NCBI GenBank assembly: GCA_038206765.1
Contig: JBBRAM010000010.1
Coordinates: 1 to 64,000 of the forward strand
DNA: 64,000 bases
Source: UKL13-2 sp038206765
Lineage (GTDB): Bacteria; Pseudomonadota; Gammaproteobacteria; Burkholderiales; Usitatibacteraceae
Direction: 5' to 3'
In this document: piece by piece, positions 62,521 through 64,000 of the stretch
How positions within the stretch are numbered: position 1 is the first letter of the stretch
Layout of the letters: every line of letters begins with the position of its first letter
The notes under the pieces: model-generated
Told to the model about the DNA's origin: nothing
Databases searched by the model: none
Seen by the model: the letters and a program-made list of their open reading frames with translations, nothing else
Program-made: the position numbers and the translations under genes

Positions 62521-63399
62521 CTAATCCCGCAAAATGCGTCCGTTTTCTAAATGCACTTTGTCACCCACGCGGACGCCGGGCATAACCTCGTAGCGCACCG
62601 TTTGGAAGGTATTGTCGTCCATGCGGACGAGGACTTCATATGTGTTGGCCGTCTTGGCGTTTTTCTCGACGGTATTGCCAAGAAGCGCACCACCAACAGC
62701 ACCGGCAACAGTGGCGACATCTTTGCCATGGCCTTTGCCCGCTTGGTGACCAATCAAGCCGCCCAGTAAGCCACCCAACACAGCCCCTGCGCCGCTACCC
62801 TCACCTTGCTTGACGATCGCATTCACGCTGCTAACCGTGCCACAGGATTGGCAAACAACCGGCTCGACGGCTCTGGGAGCCGGCACTTCGAATCCGGGCG
62901 CATTATTTTGTGCATACACAGGACTCGGGTAATGATGGCTTGCGCCTGATGAAGGTGCCTGCTCAGCCGCGCTGCCTGGTAAGTCGCCTGACAAGCGGGT
63001 TGAAGCCGATTTATTAACGATTGAATGATGTGATGCTGTATTTAAGGCCGGAGTTGACTTTGCTAATGGCTGGCCGACAGCCTTGTTTTCAACGGGGTTT
63101 AAGTTAATGCCAGCGCTTGCATATGGAACCACGGCTGTTGGCAGAGCAGTCGATGTCGACAATGCTGCAGGTGCGGCCGTTGCGGCTGGGATGTCAGGCC
63201 TTGCCACGCTTAGCGTGGGCGAATTGGAATAAGCGCTCGGGATAATCCCAGTCATCACACCCACGCCAACACCGCAAAAAAGTGTTATCGCGCCGGCGGC
63301 GACGATCAACATCGGATGGGTTCTACGAACGCTAGACTGGGCAGACGTATTGCTTAAAGACTGCGCAACTTCACGCGGGGCATCGTTTAAATTCGGCAT
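62521..63399 (-). CDS. Glycine-zipper 2TM protein, membrane-anchored
   Basis: 292 residues. One N-terminal membrane helix (about 33-58, LIVAAGAITLFCGVGVGVMTG), a long Ala/Pro/Ser-rich periplasmic spacer, then the glycine zipper GAGAVLGGLLGGLIGHQAGKGHGKDVATVAGAVGGALLGN typical of the 17-kDa antigen-like 2TM domain, and a final YEVLVRMDDNTFQTVRYE SH3-like strand region. Probably envelope-associated. The ATG at 63399 has GAGGAG seven bases before it; an in-frame codon at 63435 is less likely. Confidence 0.88.
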   Translation of the reverse strand: MPNLNDAPREVAQSLSNTSAQSSVRRTHPMLIVAAGAITLFCGVGVGVMTGIIPSAYSNSPTLSVARPDIPAATAAPAALSTSTALPTAVVPYASAGINLNPVENKAVGQPLAKSTPALNTASHHSIVNKSASTRLSGDLPGSAAEQAPSSGASHHYPSPVYAQNNAPGFEVPAPRAVEPVVCQSCGTVSSVNAIVKQGEGSGAGAVLGGLLGGLIGHQAGKGHGKDVATVAGAVGGALLGNTVEKNAKTANTYEVLVRMDDNTFQTVRYEVMPGVRVGDKVHLENGRILRD

Positions 63400-63750
63400 T
63401 GCAGGCTCCTCAAATAATATGAAACAGTCTGGCACGCACCGTTCTCAGCGATTAACGTTTCGGTTGTGCGACCGTTGACGAATCGACGTTGACGGTTCAA
63501 TTATGGCTGCCAGCAACTATGTGAATGATTGTCGTTAGGTAGCGACAAATTCGCGATGCACGAAATACCAAAATGGTGAACGCAGTCGCCAATCACCATC
63601 TACGCAAAATGAGCTCGACACTAGCTTGTATCAACTCATTTGCGCCGAGTTCTCCAAAATATGTCTGAATACCCCGCCAGTGCTAGCGTTTGGCAGAATG
63701 CTTATTAACCGTGAATGCTCTGGAAAAGCATCAATATCGGATTTTGACGA
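63400..63750 (-). other. Intergenic region
   Basis: About 350 bases between the glycine-zipper gene and the right-edge gene, both on the minus strand. It should hold the promoter of the former. Only its Shine-Dalgarno (GAGGAG near 63410) was recognised; no reading frame or hairpin stands out. Confidence 0.4.
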
Positions 63751-64000
63751 CTAGTTTTTGTCCCGCATCATTACCGCAATTTCATCCAGCCTCGCCTGGA
63801 TCGCTTTCAAAATGGCAGTTTGTTCATCGCGCGATTGTTTCGCTGATGCAGCCTGATCGATTTCAAACGCGTTTTGCTCAGCCGGAGAGGCATGCGAAAC
63901 GGGCGCTGGGTATTTCAGCGCTTCGCGACGTCGCAAAATTTGCTGACGGAATGCGTTCGCATCGATGATCCCAGTGAGCTGCATATCATTCGCCTGGCCT
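63751..64000 (-). CDS. Hypothetical protein, 5' end cut by the window edge
   Basis: The frame is open from the TAG at 63753-63751 to the right edge. An ATG at 63984 would give 77 residues, but the frame continues upstream (GQAND before the Met) with no good Shine-Dalgarno, so the real start may lie outside. The visible part is hydrophilic and helical: GIIDANAFRQQILRRREALKYP, then a Gln/Ala/Glu-rich stretch ending EQTAILKAIQARLDEIAVMMRDKN, a likely coiled coil. Family not recognised. Confidence 0.55.
   Translation of the reverse strand, partial: GQANDMQLTGIIDANAFRQQILRRREALKYPAPVSHASPAEQNAFEIDQAASAKQSRDEQTAILKAIQARLDEIAVMMRDKN

Overview
The window looks like a chromosomal segment of a betaproteobacterium, probably Burkholderiales and possibly near Oxalobacteraceae. 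This placement is inferred from gene content: a gltIJKL operon, monofunctional RelA, a large 1618-residue NAD-GDH, a phasin, DUF1178, DUF3429 and DUF898 proteins, and an Anbu/DUF403/ATP-grasp/DUF2126 cluster. Coding density is high, GC is moderate, and no prophage, CRISPR array or rRNA is visible.

Layout. 1-136: end of an IS256-family element. 155-1844 (-): arsR-arsC-aquaporin arsenic operon. 2032-5069 (+): hflX and an exported M20 peptidase. 5137-8460 (-): aromatic biosynthesis operon (aroG, a second DAHP synthase of another type, a BtuF-like binding protein), preceded by a previously unannotated aromatic-rich leader peptide and an intrinsic terminator, which together form an attenuator. 8498-13062: msrB, an acetyltransferase, small exported and cysteine-rich proteins, a methyltransferase and a CoA-transferase. 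13063-15435 (-): relA. 15668-22338 (+): circularly permuted ATP-grasp, alpha-E, Anbu protease and transglutaminase/DUF2126, a probable peptide-synthesis and processing system of unknown product. 22409-27342: patatin phospholipase, phasin and a two-domain fatty acyl reductase, suggesting storage-lipid metabolism. 27459-30970: peptide-binding protein, then a REP-associated (HUH/Y1) transposase next to a pair of ~34-bp inverted repeats that enclose an orphan exported protein.

31220-40024 (+): corA, an Asp/Glu racemase overlapping a LysR regulator, the gltIJKL glutamate/aspartate ABC transporter with an internal terminator after gltI, a 9-bp repeat tract, an anchored hypothetical protein and upp. 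40059-42449 (-): lplT and a probable periplasmic ATP-dependent DNA ligase. 42678-50552 (+): large NAD-glutamate dehydrogenase, dsbB, DUF3429, thioesterase and an MFS transporter. 50557-54093 (-): DUF1178, malonyl-CoA synthetase and a fused beta-gamma malonate-decarboxylase-like carboxyltransferase, a compact malonate-to-acetyl-CoA module. 54246-56354 (+): M3 oligopeptidase. 56378-61897 (-): DUF898 membrane protein, M48 protease, lipase-like hydrolase and serine hydrolase. 62207-62281 (-): tRNA-Val(GAC) with its terminator, then a glycine-zipper protein and a gene cut by the right edge.

The most noteworthy items are the aroG attenuator, whose leader peptide appears to be translated from a leaderless mRNA; the Anbu cluster; the fused malonate decarboxylase-like enzyme beside MatB; the RAYT-linked inverted repeats; and two genes whose most plausible starts are not ATG, GTG or TTG. 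All family assignments come from reading motifs by eye; no database search was run.
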